Source of the DNA: Anaerofilum sp. An201
GTDB taxonomy: Bacteria; Bacillota; Clostridia; Oscillospirales; Ruminococcaceae
Direction: 5' to 3'
Assembly: GCF_002160015.1 (NCBI RefSeq)
Contig: NZ_NFJT01000008.1
Coordinates: forward strand, 50,300 to 114,299
Length of the DNA: 64,000 bases
The notes beneath the pieces were generated by a model. It made no database searches. It was not told the DNA's origin and saw nothing but the letters and a program-made list of their open reading frames with translations. The number at the start of each line of letters is the position of its first letter. Positions within the stretch are counted from its first letter, which is position 1. This document shows, in pieces, positions 9,801 through 17,810 of the stretch. The position numbers were made by a program, and so were the translations under genes.

Positions 9801-9946
9801 ATATAGATGCACTTGGAAACATCATGTTGACGAGTATGTACCCAATTGCCCTCGGCATCCTGTCCGCAAAACTGAGTGTAACCACCTTCTGGGGAAATCA
9901 GGAAGGATTCTATATCTCGCTCAAATCGTTTCTCGCTTTTATCCAC
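6842..9946 (-). CDS. hsdR: Type I restriction endonuclease, R subunit
   Basis: This 1034-residue motor/nuclease subunit cuts DNA after ATP-driven translocation. The N-terminal PD-(D/E)xK nuclease is visible around residues 145-170 with ELK in the position of ExK (VVALELKN). The SF2 motor has Walker A GSGKS near 327, DEAH near 432 and TATPKG near 495. A C-terminal helical region would bind the methyltransferase. The start codon is GTG at 9946, preceded by an AAGGGGGTG sequence. It lies at the end of the hsd cluster, separated from hsdS by three accessory genes, and is followed by the Argonaute gene on the same strand. Confidence 0.95.
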   Translation of the reverse strand: MDKSEKRFERDIESFLISPEGGYTQFCGQDAEGNWVHTRQHDVSKCIYMDVLCEFIAKTQPKEWAKYTKYYGASAADKLYHRLETTISNQGLLYVLRNGIEDMGCKLKVCFFKPESNLNPLAIELYEANILGCARQFRYTTANTNTIDMVLSVNGIPVVALELKNQLTGQDYVCAINQFKHDRSSKEFAFRLNHRFLVYFAVDLYEAWMTTRLADGGTRFLPFNQGSNGAGVTGGAGNPQNPNGYATSYLWEEVLQRDSLLDLIHRFISFVKEKEEVVKNGVTKTVTKEKMIFPRYHQYDVVRKIMADVRENGVGTNYLIQHSAGSGKSNSIAWIAYRLASVHDVENNGLFDSVIVVTNRVVLDSQLQDTINSFEHQVGLVEAIDDKKNSRSLAEAINDKKRIIICTIQKFLFAKKDMEKFRGRKFAIIIDEAHQGQNGESAKSLRRSLIDIGVAIKEYAEEAGIEEEEVDLTDEYINAVIGQGRHDNQSFFAFTATPKGQTLESFGTVVGMTPEGEPIKAPFHVYSMRQAIEEGYILDVLANYTTVKEAFRLIRVSEDNPELIEGQASRALFKYYKQHGYTIAQKTEMIMTNFLENCRYQIGGKGKAMVVADSRANAVRYYLAIKKYLADHADQCVGCDVMVAFSGEVTLDDYPSEKPFTEATMNLDENGKYITTDKKFRKAFHSSQYNILVVANKYQTGFDEPLLHTMYVDKKLRDVTAVQTLSRLNRTAFGKNSTFVLDFENTEEDIKGAFLPYYETTTLEGSTDLNQVYDLRNKIRDFMLYNFDDVETFNKFMATQAGKDQDAAALGRLAGMFRPVIARYMDLSEDDRYSVRDYVRKFNKAYAFVTQLVRLHDRDLFNEYQYTLHLVRLLPRSGGDEFVDIEDKIKLEYASLTETFRGAIVLDEKPPVFVPGGSTAPKVPNKKKDTLQSIIDKVNERFSGNFTDADRVIIEGIYQMFMKDSEVKKFRKYAKDNSTEMFVRSLFPDKFRDIVTQCFLDNNDSFAKLFNDPDFYQKVQEAMAQELYKALRKE

Positions 9947-9960
9947 GATATAACACCCCC

Positions 9961-10155
9961 TTACATCTTAGTGACTTTGCCTGCAAGTTTAATGGCACTC
10001 TTACCAAGGGTTTTCAGATTGTCCTTGTTTTTTACTATCAAGACTAAGGAACCAAGCAGTCCAAGGCCACCCTTCAGAGCTTTTGCACCCTGTTCCATGC
10101 CCTTGTAATCTTCACTCTTCAGTTCCTGCTTCTTGAACCGCTTCTGCTTGTCCAT
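9961..10155 (-). CDS. Small protein with one hydrophobic helix, unknown function
   Basis: The 64-residue protein begins MDKQKRFKKQ. It has a very basic start, a glycine-rich hydrophobic stretch (GLGLLGSLVLIVKN, about 38-52) and a basic amphipathic tail. I chose the ATG at 10155 because GGAGG lies about 9 nt upstream, which makes it overlap the previous gene by 44 nt. It sits between the 364-residue gene and hsdR with short spacing, so it is probably translated as part of the restriction operon. I do not recognise a family; the charge pattern would allow membrane or DNA association. Confidence 0.55.
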   Translation of the reverse strand: MDKQKRFKKQELKSEDYKGMEQGAKALKGGLGLLGSLVLIVKNKDNLKTLGKSAIKLAGKVTKM

Positions 10156-11206
10156 TTCCCAGTACCTCCAACAATTTCTCTCCGCTGACCTCAAGGGCCA
10201 CATAATCGTAATGCTTTGCCGCCTCCAGACATACATCTCGCTCTGTGGCAATATACCCGGCAGGAGCCGAATAGAACATATCCGTCAATCCCTTGTGCTG
10301 ATAGCGTATGGTTTCAACTTTGCTGAAATCGATAGACCGAATAGTGGATTCACTCAATCGGAAAGTTTGTTCTGCTGCTTCCAAATTTCCGCATAGGGCA
10401 TAGGAAGCTGCAAGCAGCTTGGTTGCCTGTAAATACAGGTCATAATAGTCTTGCATTTCCTGTACATCTCTGCGTTTTTCTGCCAGGTAGCCACTGTGGA
10501 TGACCTCACGCATGAATCGAGCGGGGGCTGCCTTTGGCAGAGGTTCGAATTCTCCAGCACGGCGTTCAAGCGTTTTTTCGATCTGCGCCTGAGCAACAAG
10601 TAGGTTCTGTCTGCTGGAGTCTATCTGGTGGTTACGTTCCTCACCTTCCGGCATTGACATAGCCAGAATCAAACCGTTCTTACCAGCTTCCAGTAGCCCA
10701 ATGCGGTCATCCATTTGCCCATGTTTGATTTGCTCAACCACACGATATGTACGCTCTACCATCTCAGTCAGACGCGCCACCTGTTGTTGCATCAACATAT
10801 TGTGGTGGCTATTTGCAAGCTCCTGTACCGGATTACCTTGAACAATTGCCTGCTCCGCAATAGGGAGAGGTGTCACAACTTGATGCTTTCCATCTTCGGC
10901 AATCTTCATCAGGCTTGGCCACTTTCTGCCGGTCTTCATGTTTTCCATGATGAACATCTCGCCGGATTCATACGCCGCCTGGAACTCTGCGGGGATTTGA
11001 ACCACATACTGGGTTCCGGCTTTAATCTCAGCCAGAATCTCGCTCATATTTACGCACTGCACGATTTGTCCCAGAAGTGCATGGAAGTCAACACCTTTGG
11101 TATCTTGCGTAATGTATAGGCGCTTACCCTCTGCAGGAATGGGCATAGTACCCTGCTTAACTTCTATGGGCAGGTTGTCTGCTTCGATGGGAAACAATTC
11201 TTTCAT
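10112..11206 (-). CDS. Unknown 364-residue protein in the hsd operon
   Basis: No family is recognised. The N-terminal half (about 1-110) looks like mixed alpha/beta, and the rest is mostly helical. A stretch around 140-230 rich in Q, E and K (MLMQQQVARLTEMVERTYRV) could form coiled coil, and residues 250-320 have a TPR-like spacing (YYDLYLQATKLLAASYALCG). The gene is preceded by GGAGG and overlaps the next small gene. Placement between hsdS and hsdR, together with a DUF4238 gene, suggests an accessory of this restriction locus, but that is by position only. Confidence 0.6.
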   Translation of the reverse strand: MKELFPIEADNLPIEVKQGTMPIPAEGKRLYITQDTKGVDFHALLGQIVQCVNMSEILAEIKAGTQYVVQIPAEFQAAYESGEMFIMENMKTGRKWPSLMKIAEDGKHQVVTPLPIAEQAIVQGNPVQELANSHHNMLMQQQVARLTEMVERTYRVVEQIKHGQMDDRIGLLEAGKNGLILAMSMPEGEERNHQIDSSRQNLLVAQAQIEKTLERRAGEFEPLPKAAPARFMREVIHSGYLAEKRRDVQEMQDYYDLYLQATKLLAASYALCGNLEAAEQTFRLSESTIRSIDFSKVETIRYQHKGLTDMFYSAPAGYIATERDVCLEAAKHYDYVALEVSGEKLLEVLGNGQAEAVQEAGTEE

Positions 11207-11326
11207 GGGATACCTCCATCAGATATTTTTTCATAGTATACCTTGTTTTTTCGCGAAAAGGTCAACCCTTAGGCGACATATGAAGGAATCCCTGAATTGC
11301 TCATGCTTAGATTCCAGTCTTTTCGA

Positions 11327-12250
11327 TTAAAAGCTGCCGCCAGCAATCTCATCATAGAGAGGCTGGGGAATAAACGAATGGTGATATGCCTGTGCCATGA
11401 TCTTTACGTTCTTATTCATGATGTATTTCAACTCACCAAGCATAATCTTTCTTCCGTCATACTCATCGGAAACTACCCCCACTATTCCTTGTCTGGAGTA
11501 AATTGCCATCGCAATCCCAGGACTTAAAGGATAGAAAATACAAGTTGCAGGATTCGCAAGACCGTTGCGGAACAGACCTGTTTCCGTTTTTCCAATTCCT
11601 TCAACAAGCACCGGATTGTCGCTTGTGAGAAATGGCATTGTATCTCGGTGCATATTGGCATACACTACCCAAACACCGTCCTGCAACACTTTGCAATAGC
11701 GGTCGAAGTTAGCTGGCTCAAAAGAATGATTAAGCACCAACTCTTTTTGGTATTGTTCGGGAAACTCCGTATTCATTATCTGCTCCCTGTGCTTTTCAAC
11801 GAAAGCAGGAGGTAATGTGGAAACCAGATCTTCCTTGACCTGTGCTGAGACTTTTGGATAAAGCACAGTTTTCACATAGTCAATGCTTTCAGGAATGCGC
11901 ATCAGCTGTGCAATAATCAGTTTCGACAGAACTTGCTTGTCGTGTGCAGACAGAACAATTGTATCGGGGCGAGATAATGTAACCTTCGCGATGATATTCT
12001 CCGTATCCTGTCCACACAGGGTATCAATCTCTCTTGCGAAATAATGCTCCCAATACTTTGGATTGTTCTTGTCCGTCACATCATAGTAATTCTTTATGTA
12101 GCCGACATTTACTGTTGAATCGGTGAAGAACCTCACATTGCCTTTATTGACAATGCGGGTTCCGATGATGGTTCGCTTGCCATCTTTCATCCCGAATCTA
12201 TCCAGATATCGCTTGGGAACAATGTGCTGATTGGTATAGTCCTTCGCCAT
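11327..12250 (-). CDS. DUF4238 protein in the hsd operon
   Basis: The 307-residue protein opens with QHIVPKRYLDRFG at residues 8-20, the signature of DUF4238 (usually QHxxPxxYLxxF). A second conserved-looking segment, LTSDNPVLV near 205-213, is also typical of the family. The biochemical role of DUF4238 is not established; members are frequent in defence islands and beside restriction genes. Its ATG shares one base with the hsdS stop codon, so the two are translationally coupled. A gap of 120 nt follows before the 364-residue gene. Confidence 0.75.
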   Translation of the reverse strand: MAKDYTNQHIVPKRYLDRFGMKDGKRTIIGTRIVNKGNVRFFTDSTVNVGYIKNYYDVTDKNNPKYWEHYFAREIDTLCGQDTENIIAKVTLSRPDTIVLSAHDKQVLSKLIIAQLMRIPESIDYVKTVLYPKVSAQVKEDLVSTLPPAFVEKHREQIMNTEFPEQYQKELVLNHSFEPANFDRYCKVLQDGVWVVYANMHRDTMPFLTSDNPVLVEGIGKTETGLFRNGLANPATCIFYPLSPGIAMAIYSRQGIVGVVSDEYDGRKIMLGELKYIMNKNVKIMAQAYHHSFIPQPLYDEIAGGSF

Positions 12251-13506
12251 TACATCACTTCCCGCTTGCCGGTGACATATTCATAAATGAGGGATCGCTT
12301 ATATTGTTCCAGTTTTTCGATTTTTGCCTGCTTGATGGCAATTAATTGCTCTATTTGAGCACATTTTCTGTCAAGATATTCAGCGATTTCATCTTGTTCA
12401 TCTCTCGGAGGAATTGCGATGCCAAATACACCTAAGCGATCAAAATTTCGGTAATCACTTGAACGGATACGAACACCATTTGACAAGTCCATCAATATGT
12501 TTCCATAGGCCATAGCTCGCAAATAGTACATAAAATAGCGATTATTACCTACTGTGTTGCAGACATGAACAACCGGTGTTGTTTTTCCCCTACTATCTGA
12601 GCAACCTATCGCTCCCGCAAAAGCATCCATACCATGAATAACCAAGTCACCGATATCTACACCATGATAACCATGCTCAGTAAATGACACTGTAAAACCA
12701 TCTTCACGGCGTTTGCTTCTCAAAGTCACTTCTCCATCTCGGAAACAAGTTATAATTTGATCAGTGGGCAAGATTTCTTTCTCTTGAGGAAAAATTGCAT
12801 TCTTTATTCTACACTCGATCCAATGAGCCGGAATTTCGGACAGCCATTCTATTTTTTCAGTACTCTTCATATTGCATGGACATAATCCGCGAGTAACGGC
12901 TTCCACAACCAAGCTGGTTCGATATTCTTTTAGTTTTTCAATCTGCGTCTGAACATTCGTTATTAACTGCTCAACATGAGATAATTTAGCATTTAGAAAA
13001 GATACAATTTGCATCTGTTCTGCATACGGAGGAAATGCCATCTCACGCTTTAAGATGCCATCAGAAGAAACTCTAAGACGGATTTCCAAAATTCCATTTG
13101 CATAACGACGCAATTCTTTCTGAAACTGCTCCATCTGGAACAAATAATTAATAAACTCAAGGTTTTCACCGTCTTTGGGCTTATATACATAGTAAACAGG
13201 ACTAACACAGCCAAAATAATCGCATCGTCCCACTGAGCCAATCAAAATATTCATGCTATTAGCAACAATGGTTCCCGGATAGGCTAACTTATATTGGGAA
13301 TAGTCCTCTTTAGATACATTGCCCTGGGCACCTTTTTCTTCATAAGGGATAACGCCGCGTTTGTTTGTTAACGATAAAACCTGTCTGGATTTTTCCGGCT
13401 TGTTAGTTTCTTTGATTTCAGTAATATGCCACTGTAAGCGCTCTGTTTTCCAGTGTGTAGGAATCGATCCAATCCACTCAATTCCGCTATCATTCATCTC
13501 ACGCAT
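12250..13506 (-). CDS. hsdS: Type I restriction-modification specificity subunit
   Basis: This 418-residue protein gives the target sequence for the restriction-modification complex. It shows the typical two half-sites: a first target-recognition domain (about 10-150) and spacer helix (EQMQIVSFLNAKLSHVEQLI), then a second domain (about 210-345) and spacer helix (DEQDEIAEYLDRKCAQIEQL). GIEWIGSIPTHW near the start and the matching IEWLSEIPAHW in the middle mark the circular repeat. I prefer the ATG at 13506, 10 nt after GGAG inside the end of hsdM, to the TTG two codons earlier. Codon use in the recognition domains is AT-richer than in hsdM, as expected for exchanged domains. Confidence 0.93.
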   Translation of the reverse strand: MREMNDSGIEWIGSIPTHWKTERLQWHITEIKETNKPEKSRQVLSLTNKRGVIPYEEKGAQGNVSKEDYSQYKLAYPGTIVANSMNILIGSVGRCDYFGCVSPVYYVYKPKDGENLEFINYLFQMEQFQKELRRYANGILEIRLRVSSDGILKREMAFPPYAEQMQIVSFLNAKLSHVEQLITNVQTQIEKLKEYRTSLVVEAVTRGLCPCNMKSTEKIEWLSEIPAHWIECRIKNAIFPQEKEILPTDQIITCFRDGEVTLRSKRREDGFTVSFTEHGYHGVDIGDLVIHGMDAFAGAIGCSDSRGKTTPVVHVCNTVGNNRYFMYYLRAMAYGNILMDLSNGVRIRSSDYRNFDRLGVFGIAIPPRDEQDEIAEYLDRKCAQIEQLIAIKQAKIEKLEQYKRSLIYEYVTGKREVM

Positions 13507-15277
13507 GGCCAAACAACTCCTTCATCAGGATTGTTTCTTCTGCCTCCAGAGCCTTAATCTCCTCGAAAATGGAATCAGAGGATGCCGGTGCCTCAAACTT
13601 ATAGAACAATCGGGTAAAGGGTACCTCATAGCCGATTTTATCCTTTGCCGGGTCGATGTAGGCCAGAGGGTTATACGGCAGGACGTTCTTTTTCATGTAT
13701 GCTTCGCTATCTTCGGACAAGGGGATGATCTCCGTATCGGATGCACCCTTGACCGGCTGTTTCTTGCCTTTCTTCAGGATGAACTTGCCGTCCTTGTCTG
13801 CCTGGGCGGTCTCCACGGTTACCTTGGTAAAACCGAAGAAGCTGTTGTCAAACACCTTGGACTCCACAACCAGACCGTTCTCCTCATAGGTTTCATTGCT
13901 GAACTTCTCATATGCGCGGAGAATGAGGTCGATACAGGCATCATCCAGGTCGACACGCTTGGAGCCGATATTCTTGCGGCGCTTCACAAAGCACTTGCTG
14001 GCATCGATCAGTTGTACCTTGCCGCTGCGGTACATGGCCTTACCCTTGGTCAGTACCCAAATGTATGTAGAAATCCCCGTATTGTAAAAGAGATCGGTAG
14101 GCAGCTGAATGATGGCTTCCACCAGATCGCCCTCGATGACATAGCGGCGGATCTCGGATGCACCGGACCCAGCATCACCCGTGAACAAGGAAGAGCCGTT
14201 CTGAATGATCGCCATTCTGCCGGAGCCTTCCTTCAGCTTCTTCACGCCATTCAGCATGAACAGCATCTGACCATCGGAGATGGCAGGCAGGCCGGGGCCG
14301 AAACGACCGTCGAAGCCACGCTTAGCTTCGTTTTCAACCTGGGCCTTTTCGCGCTTCCAGTCAATGCCGAAGGGCGGATTGGAAATGATGTAGTCGAACT
14401 CATAACCGGAGAAGGCATCGTCACTCAGGGTGTCACCGAACTTCATGCCGGATGCGTTGCCGCCCTTAATAAGCATATCAGCCTTTGCGATGGCGTAAGT
14501 TTCCGGGTTGAACTCCTGACCGAAGCAGGTCAAGGCTGCATCCTCACTGATCTCTTGGAGGCGCTCGGTCAGACAGCCAAGCATCTGGGAAGTACCCATT
14601 GCCATGTCATAGGCGGTCTTGGTGCAACCCTCTGCCATAATTTCAGCCTTTTCGGGTGCAACGAGAAGCTCAGTCATCAGATAGATGATGTCACGGCTGG
14701 TGAAGTGAGCACCGGCCTGTTCGTCATAAGACTCGGAGAACTTCCGGATCAGTTCTTCAAAGATATAGCCCATGTCAGCGGAGGTGATTTTCTCCGGGGA
14801 CATATCAGCTTTGGAGGAATTAAACTCCTGCAGGGTCACGAACAGAACGCCACCCTTTACCATCAGCTTCACGGTGTTGGTAAAGTCAAAGTTATCGATG
14901 ATATCCTTGATATTGGCGGAGAAGCCCTGCAGATAGGCTTCAAAGTTGATTTCCGCATTGTCCGGGTCAGCGATCAGCTTTGCAAAATCGTAGTTGCTGG
15001 TATTATAGAAATCAAAGCCGGAGATACGGCACAGAATTCCATCCCGGGCCGCGCCCTCAACATGCTGTGCGTCGAGTTTCTTTGCCATCTCCACAACGGC
15101 TGCCTTGGTGGGCTTCAGAGCGTCATCAAAACGCTTCAGCACGGTCATAGGCAGAATCACTTTGCCGTACTCATGTGGTTTGAACAGGCCCACAAGGTGG
15201 GTGGCGATTTCCCAGATCAGATTGGCTTTCGCCTGTATATTTGCATTTGTCTGCTTTTGCAGCTCAGTCATAGACAT
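13499..15277 (-). CDS. hsdM: Type I restriction-modification methyltransferase subunit
   Basis: The 592-residue adenine-N6 methyltransferase has the N-terminal helical HsdM domain (about 8-140), the SAM-binding region starting at FTSRDIIYLM near 190-235, and the catalytic motif NPPFG near residue 300 (ISNPPFGIDW). Together with HsdS it protects host DNA at the specific sites. The SAM motif I region reads YDMAMGTSQMLG, which lacks the usual DPxxGTG proline but keeps the GT. GGAGG lies 10 nt before the ATG. It is the first restriction gene of the minus-strand unit and overlaps hsdS by 8 nt. Confidence 0.95.
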   Translation of the reverse strand: MSMTELQKQTNANIQAKANLIWEIATHLVGLFKPHEYGKVILPMTVLKRFDDALKPTKAAVVEMAKKLDAQHVEGAARDGILCRISGFDFYNTSNYDFAKLIADPDNAEINFEAYLQGFSANIKDIIDNFDFTNTVKLMVKGGVLFVTLQEFNSSKADMSPEKITSADMGYIFEELIRKFSESYDEQAGAHFTSRDIIYLMTELLVAPEKAEIMAEGCTKTAYDMAMGTSQMLGCLTERLQEISEDAALTCFGQEFNPETYAIAKADMLIKGGNASGMKFGDTLSDDAFSGYEFDYIISNPPFGIDWKREKAQVENEAKRGFDGRFGPGLPAISDGQMLFMLNGVKKLKEGSGRMAIIQNGSSLFTGDAGSGASEIRRYVIEGDLVEAIIQLPTDLFYNTGISTYIWVLTKGKAMYRSGKVQLIDASKCFVKRRKNIGSKRVDLDDACIDLILRAYEKFSNETYEENGLVVESKVFDNSFFGFTKVTVETAQADKDGKFILKKGKKQPVKGASDTEIIPLSEDSEAYMKKNVLPYNPLAYIDPAKDKIGYEVPFTRLFYKFEAPASSDSIFEEIKALEAEETILMKELFGHA

Positions 15278-15292
15278 AACAGGTGTTCCTCC

Positions 15293-15943
15293 TTACTTGA
15301 TTTCCCATATGAATGTTGCCGTGTCACTCACGTCAATATCATCGGGGTCGATATCGATGGATTTTGCCATCAAAGGCATAGCGTCCTCGCAACAGTCATA
15401 ACGGGTATGGGAGTAGATATCCAGCTCCCCCCAATTGTAATCAATGGCAATGAGGTCACCCATTGTAACGCCGGATGCTTCGCATAGAATTTCGGCTTTT
15501 TTCTTTGCATTGGCGGCGGCGGAGCGGAGCATTGCCTCATTGATCGCAGTCGCATCCTTCACGGTAAAGGCCACCGAAAGCTGCGGGTGAGACAGACAAC
15601 CTGCAATAGCGGAAAGCGCCAAGGACAGTCTGCCCATATCAAAACCAAAAGCGAGTTTCAGATTGTGGGTCACTTCATATCCGCAGAATACGTTCTGATA
15701 ATTACCGTTGCGGTCTTTTACACGGTCATAGTCCGTGCGGACACTAAAGTTCGTAGTCTTAACAGAGCCCTTTTCAAAGCCGATACCACACAGTGTTTCA
15801 TTGAGTTGCTGGATATGGTCGGCAGCCATATCCATTGCCTTATCGTAATCCTTATGCTTGGATTCCAAAGTCATGGAAAACACCACATAATCGGGCTTTG
15901 CGGATGCTTTTCCAATGCCCTTTACCGTAATCGTTCTTGCCAT
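15293..15943 (-). CDS. SIMPL-domain (DUF541) protein
   Basis: The 216-residue protein starts MARTITVKGIGKASAKPDYV, the typical opening of SIMPL/DUF541 proteins (vxGxGxxxxxPD), and continues with the family's alternating beta-alpha pattern through about residue 205. There is no signal peptide, unlike the periplasmic members in Gram-negatives. The cellular role of the family is poorly defined. It ends 15 nt before hsdM on the same strand with GGAGG before its ATG, so it probably begins the hsd transcription unit. Confidence 0.8.
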   Translation of the reverse strand: MARTITVKGIGKASAKPDYVVFSMTLESKHKDYDKAMDMAADHIQQLNETLCGIGFEKGSVKTTNFSVRTDYDRVKDRNGNYQNVFCGYEVTHNLKLAFGFDMGRLSLALSAIAGCLSHPQLSVAFTVKDATAINEAMLRSAAANAKKKAEILCEASGVTMGDLIAIDYNWGELDIYSHTRYDCCEDAMPLMAKSIDIDPDDIDVSDTATFIWEIK

Positions 15944-16077
15944 TTATCGCTACCTCCGTTTTCTGGAGACTTTTACAATCTCCCATATTAGCATTTTACA
16001 GGCTTACGTGTCCCAAAAAACGGACTTAATCCTGAGTGGGCTCTTTTATATGCTCAACAATATCTCTATAAGAACTG

Positions 16078-17532
16078 TTACGCTTTCAACCGATAGGTTC
16101 TGTTACGGTTACTGCCTTCAGCGACAACGATTCCTTCCACAATCAATTCATTCAGATAGTCTCTTGTGCGAGACGGCTTCAGGCCGATATACTCAGCAAT
16201 CGAGGAAGCTTTTGCTTCGGGGTTATCGGTAAGATACGCAATAATGGTTTCCTTCATTTTTGCGTTTATCGCCGATTTTTTATCGCCGATTTTTATCGCC
16301 GATTTTTTATCGCCGATTTTTTCGAATGTGAGCGTCAGTATTGTTCTCTCCGGCTCAAGTTGTTCTGTAACAGCAGGCATTGCCCACCCCTGCTCCCGCC
16401 AAGCGCTGAAAACAAGGGGAATGCCTCTGCCGGAACGTTCGCCAATATCAATCAGGTTGAACAATTTCAGCATAGTTCCGTTCCGGGGATCGGACACACC
16501 ACCGCTTTTAGCTGCGTCTATCTCTATACGGAAACCGCCGGGATTAGCCATGGTGATGGAATCACGCTTTTTGATGATGACCAGGCCTTGTCTGCCGTAA
16601 TAATCGGCATGAACCAGGCAGTTCGCCAATGCTTCGCGCAGGGCTTTATGCACATTGGTATCGTCCACTCTGGTACCGCCCTCCATCTTGAAAGGCACCT
16701 TGATGTCCTGGATCAGCTTGTTGTAGACTCGGAAATAGAAGTCATACACATTGCCGCTCCAGTCGCCGGAAGAGGAGATGATTCGGTCGGTCCAGCGGGT
16801 GTCGGCATCATACTGCTCCTGATAATCCAGGAAGTAGGAGTTAAATTCACGGACGATATCGTATTCGTTACCAAACATGAGAAGTCCTGCCGAGGTTGGA
16901 TGTTTCTTTCCATCAGATCCAATACCAACGGCACCCAGCCGCAGAAGGAAATCTTCATCCTCCAAAGATTCCCACACATGACCGGGGCGAGAGAGACGCA
17001 TTCTCTGGCGATAGCTGCGAACACTTTCCTTGTTGAACACGGACATATCCATCTCTTCCAGAATGAGCATATCCTGTGTTTTCACGGAGGCATCCCGCAC
17101 CATGGCCTGGTACTCTTCTTTGGTGCAGCGGTAGTCACCCTCACCATTTCGGCGATAGGTGCAGAGGGGATTTCCGTCCACATACACCGGCTTATAGGAA
17201 CGTTCTGCACGGGGGACGTTGATGACCACGATATGATTGCCATCGACCTCCTGGACGAACAAATCTTTGGAGGACAGTATATTTACGCTGGTCTTGTTGG
17301 GATTGTTGACGATGTCCCAGAACTCTTTGATGAGTTTCTCCGGGTCGGGCAGATCCACCGTGCGGAAGGACTTATCAGCCAACTCCTCCACGCCCAGCAA
17401 GATAATACCGCCGTGAGTGTTAGCAAAGGCAGAATAGGTTTCCCAAATGCTCTTGGGCAGGCCGCCGAGGGCTTTCTTGGCCTCAATGCGGTTATTCTCC
17501 CGATACTGCTCTATCTTGGAAAAATCAATCAT
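16078..17532 (-). CDS. AlbA_2/Schlafen-type DNA-binding ATPase regulator
   Basis: The 484-residue protein has an AlbA_2 domain (about 10-135, with FANTHGGIILLGVEE), an HSP90-like ATP-binding domain (about 285-400, with ALREALANCLVHADY and NPGGFRI) and a C-terminal winged helix (about 430-484, ASSIAEYIGLKPSRTRDYL). Proteins of this type are often transcription regulators beside mobile or defence genes. A nine-residue unit, KIGDKKSAI, occurs twice in the linker near residue 405-422 because of a DNA repeat. The start is backed by GGAGGAGCAGC and overlaps the preceding XRE gene by 8 nt. It could control the neighbouring defence genes, but that is inference. Confidence 0.85.
   Translation of the reverse strand: MIDFSKIEQYRENNRIEAKKALGGLPKSIWETYSAFANTHGGIILLGVEELADKSFRTVDLPDPEKLIKEFWDIVNNPNKTSVNILSSKDLFVQEVDGNHIVVINVPRAERSYKPVYVDGNPLCTYRRNGEGDYRCTKEEYQAMVRDASVKTQDMLILEEMDMSVFNKESVRSYRQRMRLSRPGHVWESLEDEDFLLRLGAVGIGSDGKKHPTSAGLLMFGNEYDIVREFNSYFLDYQEQYDADTRWTDRIISSSGDWSGNVYDFYFRVYNKLIQDIKVPFKMEGGTRVDDTNVHKALREALANCLVHADYYGRQGLVIIKKRDSITMANPGGFRIEIDAAKSGGVSDPRNGTMLKLFNLIDIGERSGRGIPLVFSAWREQGWAMPAVTEQLEPERTILTLTFEKIGDKKSAIKIGDKKSAINAKMKETIIAYLTDNPEAKASSIAEYIGLKPSRTRDYLNELIVEGIVVAEGSNRNRTYRLKA
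16267..16322. repeat. Four short tandem repeats inside the regulator gene
   Basis: TATCGCCGAT followed by a T-run occurs four times, starting at 16267, 16281, 16294 and 16308, so the steps are 14, 13 and 14 nt. Two steps (27 nt) keep the frame and give the nine-residue protein repeat. Loss or gain of a single step would shift the frame before the C-terminal winged helix. Confidence 0.85.
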
Positions 17533-17740
17533 GCTGCTCCTCCTTCACCAGTTCGATGATGTCGCAGAAGTCGCAGTCCAGCGCCTTGCAGATTTTGGTG
17601 AGGATCTCCGTGCTGACATGCTCGTTCTTGCCCAGCTTGGCAAGGGCAGTGGTAGACATGCCGGTGGCCAACCGCAGATCTTTCTTTTTCATATTCTTAT
17701 CAATCAGTAGCTTCCACAATTTATTATAGCAAACAGTCAT
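17525..17740 (-). CDS. Small XRE-family regulator
   Basis: The 71-residue protein is essentially one Cro/CI-type helix-turn-helix: KKKDLRLATGMSTTALAKLG (about 18-37) followed by the usual CKALDCDFCDII end. Such short proteins bind operator DNA as dimers. AGAGGTG lies just before the ATG. It overlaps the AlbA/ATPase gene by 8 nt, so the two regulators form a small operon between the Hachiman genes and the restriction genes. The 70 nt to hamB hold no other gene. Confidence 0.85.
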   Translation of the reverse strand: MTVCYNKLWKLLIDKNMKKKDLRLATGMSTTALAKLGKNEHVSTEILTKICKALDCDFCDIIELVKEEQHD

Positions 17741-17810
17741 TTTTTCACCTCTGATTCTTCATATGCACGAACAATTGATGCAGCCAAAAGTTTCGGCGTA
17801 AGACATGAAG

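Noticed and set aside
13361..15487. 708-codon open frame on the plus strand opposite hsdM and hsdS
   Set aside because: It spans two known genes in antisense and encodes no recognised domain; it is a compositional shadow.
16261..16323. Short repeats as a CRISPR array
   Set aside because: Units are only 13-14 nt, directly adjoining, in frame inside a gene, and no cas gene is present. No CRISPR array was seen elsewhere.
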